64,000 bases of DNA from Dillenia suffruticosa (lineage: Eukaryota; Streptophyta; Magnoliopsida; Dilleniales; Dilleniaceae), in the NCBI GenBank assembly GCA_033439265.1, contig JAVTVX010000030.1, forward strand, positions 2,358,501-2,422,500, written 5' to 3'. Shown here piece after piece: positions 48,950 to 60,345 of the stretch (the stretch's first letter is position 1; each line of letters starts with the position of its first letter). The notes beneath the pieces were generated by a model. It had not been told where the DNA came from, made no database searches, and saw only the letters and a program-made list of their open reading frames with translations. Both the position numbers and the translations under genes were made by a program.

Positions 48950-51174
48950 CTATAAAACAGAAGAATCGGGTTCAGCTGGGTTGCGATTTTTAATCGGTGC
49001 CTCAAGTTTCTGTGCATGAAGCAAAGAAAGTCAAGCTGCTGCAATAATGAATAACAAATTCAAAATGCACATAAAAATAAAAAATATATATATTTGAAAA
49101 CAAATAAAAAATCGCAATAGGGAATTATACGGTTAACAGGATGAGCAAGATGCATGCACCGGGTAATGTCATTGCAACCAGAACATGGCGGTGGGTTGTA
49201 AGGAACAAACTTGCAACTGTGGAGTATAAGCTCGTTTTAGCAAATCAAGTAATGATATGCAGGGCTTCTGGTAACTAGTTTCAGATGCTATGCCAAGGAA
49301 TGCACTGCATAAAAAATCCAATTTCATGCAATTTTCTTTTTGTAGGTAATATTTTCCTTTTACTGAGGGGAATCAGTGGCCATTTCGTTAGTGGAGTAAA
49401 AATTCCTTACCTTCACTGATTTATTAACCTCTTCGAGTTTATGCAATAACAAATCCCCTGGTACTAGGCCTCTACGTTCCAATGAAGCATAGCACGGCGA
49501 ACCTGTCACCTGCAAGATGTCAAGATGTTGTAGTTCATCCTCAGAGCATGACAAAATATGTATCAAAAACAAGGGCAAAGACAGAAGGGAAAGCAGTATT
49601 TCATTGTTACTAGCAAACAAAGGAAAGCCAGGACAATTTTACAGTGACATCAACACCTAACATGAATAATTTATACTCTTAAGCAGATCTGAGATCAGTT
49701 GCATAAGTCTTTCTTGACTACCAGGTGTCAAGGCTGTTGGTTTGGGACAAAAGAGCTCTTAACATTCAATTCAAAGTAAGTTAATATCTAAGTGTGGGCA
49801 CGAAGTAATCATCATTGCTGTCCTTAGAGAGGCTGCTTCAAATATTTGAACCACATTATATCTGAGTTCAGAAGAACCATTAACCACGCAAATAATGAAA
49901 TTACCATCCAGCCTTTGGAAGGTGATCTCAGAACAGAAGGTCCCTCAGTCAAAGATGTTGAACGAGACACAATTTCTCCACCATTTATGTGACCAGAAAG
50001 TTTCAAGCTTCTTCCAACGTCTTGTATACTTTTCAAAGCTTCTGAGATAATGACCTGCATTAGGCAGACAGACTCATTTTTCAAATTTAGAAATTGATAT
50101 CCACAACTCCAAGACAAAGAAATTGAAGATCTGTATATGATGCTCTACCAAATTATAAGTACCATTTTCTAATACTGTGAAAAGAATTGATTAAGCAACC
50201 TAGTGTGTAACACTAAGAAGACCCAGTCTACCTTTCTCAGAAGCGCAGGATTCAAAACCCCTTGAATCTGTAATTCATCCACTGGTGCAGCTTTTCCATG
50301 TGCTATGCTTTCCACTCTGATGGTATGGATTCCATATATTGTTGCAGGCAACCTATAGGCATTCAAAAATAACAAATACAAAAAACCATGGGTTCTTTTT
50401 GGTGAATATCGACCACAAAATGCCTCTTTGCAGAGGTATAATGTTTCCAAAGCAAAATCAAATATAATCATTGTATCAAAGGTCCCCTCAACACACGTAA
50501 CTATTTGTGGAAACATTGACATAATAGTTAAGGCTAATGAGATCAGGAGAAGGAGAAAATTTATTTGAAACTGAACAATCATGGAATATCCGTAACAGAG
50601 AGAAATGGTTGCAAAATAATAATATCCATAACACAGAAAATTTATCTAATGCATACCTTGTTCAATAATAATATCAATCACAGGATTAAGAGGCACATGT
50701 CTTTCGATTGTTGAGACTCCCCAGAAGGGTATAAAAGAAGGTCTTGAGACCTTGCCCCAACAAAAAAAAAAAAAAAACAAAAATAACATTACAACCGTAG
50801 AAATGCCAGTCATATTTCTCAAATGAAAACAAAACGTCTTTGACCATATATACCTTGTAAACAATTTCATCAGGGGTAACATATAGCTTCCGCCATGCAA
50901 TATCTTTCTTTAGTATATATCTTTTAAAAGGAAGGTAAAGCAGCATGAAAATTCCCACTCCCCAAGCTAAAACCAACAACGCTGATTTAAGTACCCATAT
51001 AATGGTATCATACCGAACAATGTTTTCTGCAAGTTCATCAAAGGATGCTGTAGACAGAACTAGTCCAGAAGTTTCAGCTTCTTCATCCTCGTCTTGTTCT
51101 GATACAGGGTCCGAGAAAAGTAGTTCTCTTGACGTGTGCAATTCTTGTAGCCCATCAGTATGACCCATCAACAT
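48950..51174 (-). pseudogene. Unidentified membrane-protein gene with frame break in exon 3
   Basis: Six coding exons (minus): 51174-50854, 50750-50657, 50352-50232, 50054-49905, 49509-49411, 49009-48950, about 281 codons, all with plausible splice sites. Exon 1 has an acidic segment (SEQDEDEEAE) and one strong hydrophobic helix (WVLKSALLVLAWGVGIFMLL), then WRKLYVTPDEIVYK. Exon 2 reads SRPSFIPFWGVSTIERHVPL. Exon 3 begins GCLQ and continues IYGIHTIRVESIAHGKAAPV only after a one-base shift: exons 2+3 total 215 nt, but exon 4 is read in phase 0, so one base is missing. The pattern could fit a bacterial-PH-like membrane domain (weak inference); I do not recognise the family. A 5' UTR exon ends near 52467. 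The frame break makes it a recent pseudogene, an assembly error, or a gene with an unrecognised acceptor. Confidence 0.7.
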
Positions 51175-51338
51175 TCTCCAAGTAAAATGCTGGAGATAAT
51201 AAAATGAATCTGATCAATAATACTACCACGAGAAGACTATACCAACTAGGTGGCTAACATCTCCGTGCATATAAATCCATGCAACACCTGAAATTTTACA
51301 AAAGGAATCCTAAATCCCCAATGGTAGTTCGATCATTT

Positions 51339-52025
51339 CGAGGACATGAATCATTTATCCAAGTCATGTACAGACCTAGACCAAAAAAAAAAATTTTTTA
51401 AATGACGTCCGACAAAAAATAATTCCGTTTGCGATCCCTATTTGTCACGAGTTAAACACGCGACAAGCTATGTCCGAGTTCAACCCGTGATATGGGGTAT
51501 GTCGCAGGTTCAATCCGCTACATGGGAGCATGTTGCGGGTTCAACCCGCGACATGGGGTATGTTGAGTCTTCAAGACGCGACATCCCCCCGGCGGTTCTC
51601 TCGCTCCCGCGGCACTCCTCTCTTTCTCTCTCTCTCCCACGGCACTCTCCCGGGGCACTCCTCTCCCTCTCTCTCTCCCCCCGCGGCACTCCTCTCTCTC
51701 TCTCTCACTCCCGTGACACTCCTTTCTCTCTCTGTCCACCCGCAGCACTCCTCTCCCTCTCTCTCTCCCCCTGAGGCACTCTCTCTCTCCCCCTCGTGGC
51801 ACTCCTCTCTCTCTCTCTCTCTCCCTCCCCCCTCCACAGCACTCCTCTCTCTCTCTCACTACCGCGGGGAATGTCACATCTTGAAGACGCGACATATCTT
51901 GTCGCGTGTTCAACCCGATGTCGTGGGTTCAACTCATGACTAATGGGGTCACAAACGAAATTATTGATCATTTATTTATTTATTTTTTGGGTCTAAATCC
52001 GTACATGTCTCCATTTATCCTCGGA
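51339..52025. mobile_element. Foldback MITE-like element with palindrome and CT minisatellite core
   Basis: The outer ends pair in reverse complement: TGTACAGACCTAGACC (51368) with the complement of GGTCTAAATCCGTACA (51990-52005), continuing through AATTCCGTTTGCGATCCC with its partner. Inside are repeated palindromes such as TGTTGCGGGTTCAACCCGCG (51533) and GAGTCTTCAAGACGCGACAT (51566), mirrored at 51870-51900. The centre (51600-51860) is a GC/CT minisatellite of CGGCACTCCTCTCTCTCTCT-type units. It lies in the 5' intron of the unidentified gene. Confidence 0.8.
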
Positions 52026-52466
52026 ATTGCAATGCATAAGGCTCAATTTTTAGCTCAAATCTTTGAGTACCACTGCCAATCGGTACAGCCCATCGACATC
52101 ATTCAAGCTCGAAACCGGGTAATCAAATCTATACCCAAAATTTCTGCACAAATTAATATCAGGGTGCAAAATTAAACTAGCAGTAAGCTTTGATTTCCAC
52201 TCAAGCACAAATTAAAAGGGGAGAAAACCCAAAACCCCGGTAAAGTCCTCCGAGTTCCAACCCTTGAAAGCAAATTTTATTCTTTTTTAATTACTGATCA
52301 TTCTATTAATACACAATCTTCAAAACCCAGTATTCATTCCACAGATCTAACGGGTATTTTCCAATTTCAATGATCACATCAACAATTTCAGACTCATGGG
52401 ACAAATTTTTTTTTTTTTTCTGAGCAACCAAACAGTGAATAAATCATATGAGAGAGAGATCACACC

Positions 52467-52570
52467 TGAATAGGGTCGTGAAGTAACAATCAATTGATGG
52501 AACTAGGGTTTGATTGATTTGATGGTAAGAGGTTTCTTTTTTTGGGAAACTGCAGCGCTGTGTTTAATCC
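52467..52570 (-). other. 5' UTR exon of the unidentified gene
   Basis: On the minus strand CCTATTCAG|GTGTGATC gives a donor near 52467, and TTATTATCTCCAG at about 51192 gives the matching acceptor 18 bases before the ATG. The exon side contains ATCAAACCCTAGTTCCATCA. Related sequence occurs in both arms of foldback element B. Confidence 0.55.
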
Positions 52571-52599
52571 CTTTTGATCCAAGACTTCTTCCTTCCTCC

Positions 52600-53505
52600 A
52601 CCTCGATCTGTTTGGCTCGGCGGATGTTAGGTCTGGGTTCGGGCCCCAACCTCTGATGGGTCAGTGGATTTCAAATTTGACCCGATCGAGTGACGGGGTA
52701 GGTGTTGACGAGCACAGTTAAATTTTAGAAAAAGAAAATATTCATGAATTAAAATAAAATATAAATAAAATTTAAAAGTAAAGTTTTTAAACTATTTTCA
52801 GATATATAATTGAGTTAAATAACAAAATAAACAAACTCAACCTTGATTTCAAATTTTAAAATAATTTTAAAATAATTTTTAATTAAATTCATATTATTTC
52901 TAAAATATTCAATTTCCTATATACAATTGATTCATTCAAATATTTTAATGGGTTTATTCAAATTTTTTGATAAAGTATTATATTCGATAAATATATTAAA
53001 TTTGATTAAATTCGATTCGAGTCGAGATAGATTTTTAAAAATAAAACTCTCCTGCCCCTCTTTTGACGTGGGTAGAAATTACCAAAAATACATTTCTCTT
53101 ATTGCATTTACTATCTCTCTTTTTGGGTAAATCTCTTTCGGGGTAAAAGGGCATTTTGCAAGGGCATTTTGCAAGGGCATTTTGCAAGTCCGTAATAAAT
53201 AACGAATTTTTTTTTTTTTTTTTAAATCAGTTGTGTATAAATAAGCAAGACCAAAAAATTTCATTTGTGTATAAATAAGCAGCTCAAAAAAATTCATTTG
53301 TGCATAAATACACTTCTCTCTTTTTTGGTGACATGGAATACTTTTCCATTACCGATATTCGTAATTATATATTTCAATTAAATCCGAGTCGTGGTCCGGT
53401 CCTCTTTTGAGTAGAATCCTTATAACATAATTTTTTTTATTATTTTTAAAATTCAAAATTTTAATTAAAAGATTGAGTGTCTTTTTCATTGCATTGTCTC
53501 TCGTA
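52600..53505. other. AT-rich intergenic DNA with a 15-bp triplet repeat
   Basis: GGGCATTTTGCAA occurs three times in tandem at about 53148-53188, and TGTGTATAAATAAGCA recurs at 53231 and 53267. No gene is recognised. Confidence 0.5.
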
Positions 53506-53509
53506 CACA

Positions 53510-53960
53510 CATTCCTTGCATCCACAAAATGCTAACCGTGATGAGTCTTGTTCACGAGAAGCTCGGTTCCCATTAACAGCTAACGCATTTTGGAGGATTC
53601 ATATCTATTGAACTGCATCAGAAAATTAGATAGTCGTCTGGCTCTTTTGGCCATTAAAGGCGGGGCAAAACAGCTCAATATACGGATGCATTGCCTGATC
53701 TCATGATTATTATTTTTGTATTCATCCCACGAGCACTGTATTATTTATCCCCTTATCCTATATTGTCTCAAATTAATGGCTTCCAAAATTTTCTTTTTTA
53801 TCATATATATGTAAGGAGTCATGTTTATTTTATGGATTCTGCCAGTAATTTTTCTTTTTCCTTTTTATATATATATATATAATAAAAATGATTGGGTTGA
53901 TCATGGATTGACCTGGATCTCAAGAAAGTATTGTTAAATAAAAGTTAGGGTTTGCCTTGA
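53510..53960 (+). pseudogene. Inverted partial copy of the NAD-ME 3' end
   Basis: Reads [10 protein letters not shown] and a stop (53550-53579), then follows the 3' flank of the malic enzyme gene in reverse complement (GGAGGATTCATATCTATTGA, then CGGGGCAAAACAGCTC and GCATTGCCTGATCTCATGAT). The piece between CATCCACAAAATGC and the last ten codons is deleted (about 110 bases relative to the intact gene), so most of the last exon and its acceptor are lost. It preserves the empty target of the two SINEs at 29.75-30.17 kb. Confidence 0.85.
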
Positions 53961-53994
53961 TGTTGGGCTAACCCTAGGCCTTCTCCTTGGAAAT

Positions 53995-54115
53995 ATTATT
54001 TTTTTTATTTTTATCTGTCGGTATTCGGGTTGCGCCGACTAATCCAACCCAAATATTATGGGGTTGATTATGGGGTTGGTTCTCCCAGATCATTTTTCTT
54101 CTTAGATAAGTGCTT
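53995..54115 (-). mobile_element. SINE remnant shared with 29555-29700
   Basis: GTCGGTATTCGGGTTGCGCC, then GACTAATCCAACCC, occupies the same place in this inverted duplicate as the SINE at 29555-29700. Confidence 0.6.
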
Positions 54116-54238
54116 TGTTTTCCTCTTAGGATTTTAAAGGAAAATATAAAAGACTTAGTTCGCCGAGTGACAAACGTTGATATTTAAAAAAAAAAATTTA
54201 ATTTGAATTTTATATATGGAGAAAGCAAACATCGAAAG

Positions 54239-54313
54239 GCCAATGAGTTTCAAGTCAAAGTAGCACAAATCTCCCTTCCTGTTTGGATTCGAGTCTCGTT
54301 ACGAAAAAAAAAA
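54239..54313 (+). mobile_element. Short tRNA-like SINE
   Basis: GCCAATGAGTTTCAAGTCAA to GATTCGAGTCTCGTTACG plus an A tail matches the element at 17117-17200. CAAACATCGAAAG upstream and CAAACATCGAGAG downstream form the target duplication. Confidence 0.8.
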
Positions 54314-54719
54314 ACAAACATCGAGAGATTGATCTTTTAAAATCTAATTGGACTCAAATCAAAATATGATTATTGAATAATACTGATTTATATATTAAAA
54401 ATTTTAAAAGAAAATTATATTTTCTATCTTCTATCTTCAAACCACGTTACTCTCTCTCGGGTATGCAGTTGTGACAGGAGCAAACAAGGGGATTGGATTG
54501 GAGATATGTAAACAATTGGCCACAAAGGGAGTCCTGCTGACCGCTTGAGATGAAAGAAGGCGGCTTGAAGTTCTTGAAAAATTGAAAGAATATGGTATAT
54601 CTGATTTTTTGATTTTTCATCATCTTGATGTGACTGACCCATCCGCTGAAAGGCTTGATAATTTGGTATTGTTCTCTCTCAATCTTATGCTTTTAATAGT
54701 CAAAGTATAAACAACTATA

Positions 54720-54905
54720 TATATATTTTTTATCGATAGATATATGAGTTTTATTCGATTAATTCGGTTCGAGTATAATGATACCTATTTTAGGAATCGA
54801 CTCTCTTAAATCATTTTTCTCTATTTTTAAGATTCAAGTTCAAGATCTCTGATTAAGTGAATAGAGTGATCGATCACTCAATCTAAAATAATTTAGTATA
54901 AACTA
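54720..54905 (-). mobile_element. SINE, minus orientation, in SDR pseudogene intron
   Basis: GAGTTTTATTCGATTAATTC, GATTCAAGTTCAAGATCTC and GATCGATCACTCAATC follow the order of the 16522-16703 SINE. Confidence 0.72.
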
Positions 54906-55256
54906 TTATAATCCTATAAATTCCTTAACAACTCATGAAAAATTAAGAACTTTGCCAACCGATTCTCCTCCCAGTTTGGGGCCGTTTTGGAGGAGTTGTG
55001 GCCCAACTAAATTGGGATTAGAAATTATATGATGTTATTGAAATATCTTTTTGAAAAGAAATTAGTTTAATTAAAAAATATAAATAAAATATAATATTAA
55101 AAAGAAATAAGTCGATAGATGCTAAAAATTCCCAAACAAGCTTAACAACCTTTGTGGGCTCTCACATCATGGGCATTCTTACTTTTTTGAATGTCAGTCA
55201 ATAGACCGAAGGCCAGAATTAATTCAAAAAGGACAATATTGTGGCATGGGTTGTTT

Positions 55257-56246
55257 AACTATTAAAAATCATCGTATCAATTATGAAAATAACTGATACT
55301 AAAAATTTTATCATTAATAAGTATTAACGATAAAAAATTTTCATCGATAAATCTATCATTAAAAACTTTTTTATTAAAATTTCATCACTTATAATTTTAC
55401 ATAATCCGTTAGCGCCTGCGCCAACCCACTTGCCCACGTCTTGCCTTCTTATTTTTTTGCTTCGAAAAGTGTCATCACACGGAGTCGAATCTAGACATAC
55501 AAGGAAAATTTGAGTTATGACAACCACTATGTCACAATGTCGTATGTAATCTTTTTTTTATTATTATTTATTATATTATGCTTATATATTTTTTAAGAAA
55601 AATAAAATAATATAAAATAGTAATTTGTTATAAAATAATTAAATAATAAAATGTTAACTTAAAAAAAAATAATAAAATATTTAAAAAATAAAATAAAATA
55701 ATAAAATATTTTAAAAAATAAAATAAAATGCTAATTTAAAATATTATAAAATAATAAATATGATAAAATAATAAATATAAAATAATAATAAAAAATAAAA
55801 AATAAAAAAATATAATATGATATGATATAAAATGCTAATTAAAAAAAGGATTAAATATCAGTGACGGAAAATTCTTGTCACTAAAAATTTCATTGCTAAT
55901 CTGTCATTGATAGTTTTAGTCTCTAAAATTAACAACGGATTAGCGATAGAAATTTTCTGTTGTTAATTTTCATCGCTAATCCGTCGTTGATAGTTTTAGT
56001 CTCTAAAATCATGAACGGAAAATTTTTCGTCGTTAAAATTTCGATACTAATCCGTCGCTGATAGTTTTAGTCACTGAAATTAGCGACGAATTAGTAACGA
56101 AAATTTTCCGTTACTAATTTGTGTCCCTGAGCTCTTGGTGATGTTTATTTTTTTAATTTTGTAATGTCTTGCGTTAATATATCGCTGATCTCTCACTATT
56201 TCCAATAAATATTTTTCCGTCACTGATACCATATTTTCTTGTAATG
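55257..56246. mobile_element. Degenerate CACTA (En/Spm-like) non-autonomous element
   Basis: The right end in reverse complement is CATTACAAGAAAATATGG then TATCAGTGACGG, close to the canonical CACTACAAGAAAA terminus. The left end, AACTATTAAAAATCATCG, is a decayed match. A 3-bp TTT duplication flanks it (55254-55256 and 56247-56249). Subterminal repeats around 55860-56120 alternate AGCGACGAATTAG-type and complement motifs with a period of about 90. The paralogous intron at about 58528-58535 shows the empty site. No transposase frame is present. Confidence 0.85.
55400..55535 (-). mobile_element. Possible SINE head nested in the CACTA element
   Basis: On the minus strand, GACATAGTGGTTGTCA and, about 30 bases on, TAGATTCGACTCCGTG resemble tRNA A and B boxes. 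Tail and target duplications were not resolved. Confidence 0.4.
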
Positions 56247-56439
56247 TTTGTTCACATTTTAGTACTAAAAATTGTATAATCAGAAATCATCATTTTTCGA
56301 TTTGTTCTTGGGCCCTTGTTTGATTATGCAGTTGCTTATGTTCAGTGTGTGTCTTGCCATAAGCAGGTGAACATTACTGGAATACCTGGAGCTACACTTG
56401 ATTGGGATGCCTGAAGAGCTCAGCAACTCTTAGCCCGAA

Positions 56440-56775
56440 ATCTTGGAATGCTCTTATAAGAAAACTAGGGTTTCCTCACCCTGCTTACACACGACTCTTA
56501 CATACGAAAACCATATAAGTTCTAACATGTATACCGTCCACATAAGTCCTCTTGAGCTATATAAAAGCACACAAAAGTATACAGAGTTTCGCTTATTCTC
56601 TCTTGACATCAATCTGTTTCCTTCATTTCGAAAAATGCATTCTAAATTGGATGTCGGAGCCTCTCTCACCGGAACACTCTCATGTGGTCTTTTGTTGGTC
56701 TCATCAATTGAGATCATTAGACAGTCAAGTCATCCCATTCGAGTTAGTAAAGCCATCATTTATATAGTCTAACCC
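56440..56775 (+). repeat. LTR-like fragment (gypsy-type)
   Basis: A CTATATAAAAGC TATA-like site and the phrase GATGTCGGAGCCTCTCTCAC CGGAACAC resemble the U3/R region of plant gypsy LTRs. Ends and target duplications are not clear. The open frames here are probably not genes. Confidence 0.45.
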
Positions 56776-57009
56776 ACTTCCAACATTATAAAATTGACAG
56801 CATATTTTACTGTTCAATTTAACAAATATAACTCAATAAAATTGTAATTCATATCCTTAATCGCAAATAAGTTAAAAGTCAATATTTATAATTGTAAATC
56901 TTTTTAAAAATTGTAATCCAGTAAATTCCAAAAAAGTAGACATGAATTGCAATTCACATCATTAAATTGGATCAGAAACAAGTGAAATGATGAAAAATGG
57001 AAATAGAAT

Positions 57010-57751
57010 GAACAGGATGAGATAAAATTGAAGAAAATGAGACCCAAATTACCCATTTAAGATGCCTACCCTAAACCCTAAACTTACCCCGGGTTGAGCT
57101 GGCCTAATATTTCTCAATGCCCCTAAATCAAGATCAAGAAGGATCAATCTCAGACCATTTCCACAAGCCAATCAAAAGGAAAAGCTCTTGTCGTAACATA
57201 AAGAAAAATTTTTAAATTTGTTTTATGTATAGATATTAATATTTTTTAAAAAAACATATTTAGGATTATAATATACAAATTTCTACCATTTTCACGGAGA
57301 TTTCAATTTACTTTAAATGCTTTTAATTTTCTTACTAAGTCTCAAATATTTTAATTTGGTTACCATTATAATTCTAACTTTGATATATTATTTTTCTTTT
57401 TTTTTTAATTAAGTGATTGTATATGTAAAAATATATATTAGAAGATACATGATCTCATGTAAGTAAATTAGAAAAAAAGAAAATCATATAACTTATTACA
57501 AAGTTATTCTTGGTTTGGAAAAAAAGAAAATTTTCCTAAAAGAGTTGTGGCTATTACATGCTCACGTCTTTGTCTAGCCTCCATAAATTTTGGGTGGTGA
57601 AGATTTTTGCAGAGCAGCAAAGCAAAGACACACACATACGCAAACAAAGTTAAGAAAACATAGGTAGAATAGAGCATTCTGATTTCTATAGCAAACTCTT
57701 AACACCCAAAAATAAAACATTTTCATTAGTGATCATTTTTTCAGTTTACTC
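57010..57751 (+). promoter_or_regulatory. 5' flank of SDR gene 1, conserved in two orphan copies
   Basis: Matched in reverse complement by 24534-25170 and in part by 28460-29050. Conserved parts include AAGCTCTTGTCGTAACATAA, GCCTCCATAAATTTTGGGTG (a TATA-like core) and AGAATAGAGCATTCTGATTT about 70-90 bases before the ATG. Confidence 0.6.
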
Positions 57752-60345
57752 ATGGATGCAACAAAGAGGTACGTCCTTTGTTAATGGGGTCCTTCTATTC
57801 TTCCTTTTTTATTATCATCAAAGTTATATTTTCTAAATTTTTGCTAACTTTATCTTCAAATCACATTACTTTCTCTGTCTCTCTCTCTCAGGTATGCAAT
57901 CGTGACAGGAGCAAACAAGGGGATTGGCTTGGAGATATGTAAACAACTGGCCACAAATGGAGTCACTGTGGTACTGACTGCTAGAGATGAAAGAAGGGGG
58001 GTTGAAGCTCTTGAAAAATTGAAAGAACTTGGTCTCTCTGATTATTTGATTTTTCATCAGCTTGATGTGACCGACCCATCTACAATTGCTTCCTTGGCTG
58101 ATTTTGTCAAATCCAAGTGTGGCAGGCTTGATATTTTGGTATTGTTCTCTCTCTCTCTCAATCTCCTTTCTTTTCTCGGAATCTTATACTTTTAACAATC
58201 TTTCTAAGAAAGTATAAACTTACTATAATTCTGTAAATTCTTTAACAACCGATGAAAAATTAAGAAATTTGCAAGTCAATTCTCCTCCCAATTTAGGACC
58301 CTTTTGGAGGAGTTGTGGCCCAACTAAACTGGGATTACAAATTATATAATGTTATTGAAATATTTTTTAAAAAAGAAATTATTTTAATTAAAATATTATA
58401 AATAAAATATAATATTACAAAGAAATTAAGGTCTTTAGTTCGAGCCCATTTCAATTTCATTTTTGTTACGGAAAGAGACCCAAAATTAATGCAAGAAGGC
58501 CAATATTGTGGCATAGGTTGTTTGTTCGTATTTTAGTACCAAGAATTGTATAATCAGAAATCATCATTTTTCGATTTGTTCTTGGGCCCTTGTCAGATTA
58601 TGCTTTTGCTTATAATCAGTGTGTGTCTTGCTGTTAGTAGGTGAACAATGCAGGAATACCAGGAGCTGCCGTTGATTGGGATGCCCTTAGAGCTCAACAA
58701 GTCCCAGCTGGTGGAGTAAGACATTGAATTACTTTTGTTTCCATCTTATTTAAAATGGGTTGAGTTGGTGATATGCTTCTGCTTTTGAGCAAGCACTATT
58801 AAGCATTGATCAAATTAACCAACTTCTATCTTTCCTTCAAAAATCAAGCATTATGTTTTCAAAGGCAGTGTTTGCTTTGGATTACGAGATGGCGGGATGC
58901 TGTATTAAGGGGCAAAATAAGATAAAAAGTGTGAGACAGAAATTTAAAAAATATACGAAAGCAGAGTTGAAAAAAATTATTAAATTCTTGTCTTTGTTTT
59001 CATTCTTTCATGTCCCCTCAAAAGGAGGTATATACATTTCGATCATTTTTGTCCCAAAGACGGAAATTGTCTCCGTCTCCCTAAAACAAATATGAAGTTT
59101 TCTGTCTTGTGGTCTTCCCTGGAGTCCCATAGTTGCACAGAAATGGAAACAGGAACCGGATACAAAAATTATATAAAAAAATGACATTTTGTAAAATAAA
59201 GAAGACGAAAACGTGGATAAATACGTAAATATAAAAAATATAAAGATTTTTATGTAAATATTAATTATTTTATAGAAATAATAGAATCAAATATTTTATA
59301 ATAAAAAATTAGAATGGTCAAATATGTAATTATTAAATATAAGAAAATAATATAAAAATTATAATTATAATTAAATAAATAAATAATTCATTAAATTTGA
59401 AAAAATATATAAATATAAAAATATAAAGACTTTTTATATAAATATTAATTAATTTAGTAAATCGAAACATTTCAAAAACGAAAAAATATTAATATTGAGA
59501 AGTTTTCATGTACCATAGTCCCATATACCATTACAAATGATACCAAAATGTGTGCCTTGTTCTTAGTAGCTAACTGTAATAGTTTTATGATTGTATTAGA
59601 TAGATGTCATACAGTTTGAGGCCTAGATAATAGCTGATTTTGAAGCAGATGCTAGAGTGAAATTTTGTTGCAACTTTTGCAGCAAGTTGATTGGTCAGGA
59701 ATCGTGAAAGAGAGCTACAAATTGGCAGAAGAAAGCATAAATACAAACTACTATGGTGCAAAAAGAATGGTCGAAGCATTTCTTCCCCTGCTCGAGTTAT
59801 CAAACGCTCCAAAGATAGTTAATGTTTCCTCCTCCATGGGAAAGTTAAATGTAAAGACTAATCCTGCATTTTTTTTTTTTTTTTGATTCTTTCTTTCATC
59901 TGCATTGAGGAAGCTTACTTGCAAGAAATGGTTTCAGAGTGATTTGATTTTGTTATTTCAGAAACTAAATAATGAATGGGCCAAAGGGATTCTAAGTGAT
60001 GCTGAAGGCCTTACGGAGGAGAAGATAGATGAGGTGGTGGCCAAATACCTGAAAGATTTTGAAGAAGGTTCATCCGAAACCAAAGGCTGGTCCAAGTTCT
60101 TGCCTGCTTATGTTGTCTCAAAAGCAGCGATGAGTGCATACACACGAGTTCTGGCCAAGAAGTACCCAAATTTCTATATTAACTGCATCTGCCCTGGCTA
60201 TGTCAAAACCGATATAAATGGAAACACTGGCATCCTAACTGTGGAAGATGGTGCTGCAAGTGTTGTCAAGTTAGCACTCCAGCCCGATGGGGGCCCTACT
60301 GGCTGCTTCTTTGTTCGAAATGAAGTATCATCTTATGATGAGTGA
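57752..60345 (+). CDS. Short-chain dehydrogenase/reductase, menthol/salutaridine reductase type (gene 1)
   Basis: Five exons: 57752-57768, 57892-58138, 58641-58715, 59683-59850, 59962-60345; 891 nt, 296 aa, all GT-AG with consistent phases. Cofactor motif TGANKGIG (residues 11-18), DVTD (about 63-66), NNAG (90-93), catalytic Ser in VSSSMGKL (about 162-164) and YVVSK with Tyr219 and Lys223. The roughly 55-residue insertion between Ser and Tyr is typical of the SDR114C group ((+)-neomenthol dehydrogenase, salutaridine reductase, carbonyl reductase-like), NADPH-dependent cytosolic ketone reductases. Substrate cannot be told from sequence. CT-repeat sequence forms the polypyrimidine tract before exon 2. 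Intact, and in tandem with the next gene. Confidence 0.93.

Larger units (their letters stand above)
54462..56430 (+). pseudogene. SDR pseudogene split by a CACTA element
   Basis: Exon 2 remnant (54462-54664) reads [20 protein letters not shown], a deletion and stop in VLLTA-stop-DERR, then FLIFHHLDVTDPS. About 40 bases that encode the [12 protein letters not shown] part are missing. Exon 3 remnant (56366-56430) reads VNITGIPGATLDWDA-stop, so the NNAG motif has become NITG. Exons 4 and 5 were not found. The intron between holds a SINE (about 54720-54905) and a CACTA insertion (55257-56246). The intron sequence otherwise matches intron 2 of the intact gene at 57752. Confidence 0.9.

Noticed and set aside
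51442-51971. Several overlapping frames of 88-137 codons on both strands, rich in Arg/Glu or Ser/Leu
   Set aside because: They are translations of the CT/GA minisatellite and palindromes of the foldback element; low-complexity on both strands with no recognisable domain.
56443-56772. 109-codon plus-strand and 87-codon minus-strand frames
   Set aside because: The sequence resembles an LTR regulatory region with a TATA-like site; no known protein motif.
58853-59095. 80-codon frame in intron 3 of SDR gene 1
   Set aside because: Lies wholly in an AT-rich intron with no similarity or signals.
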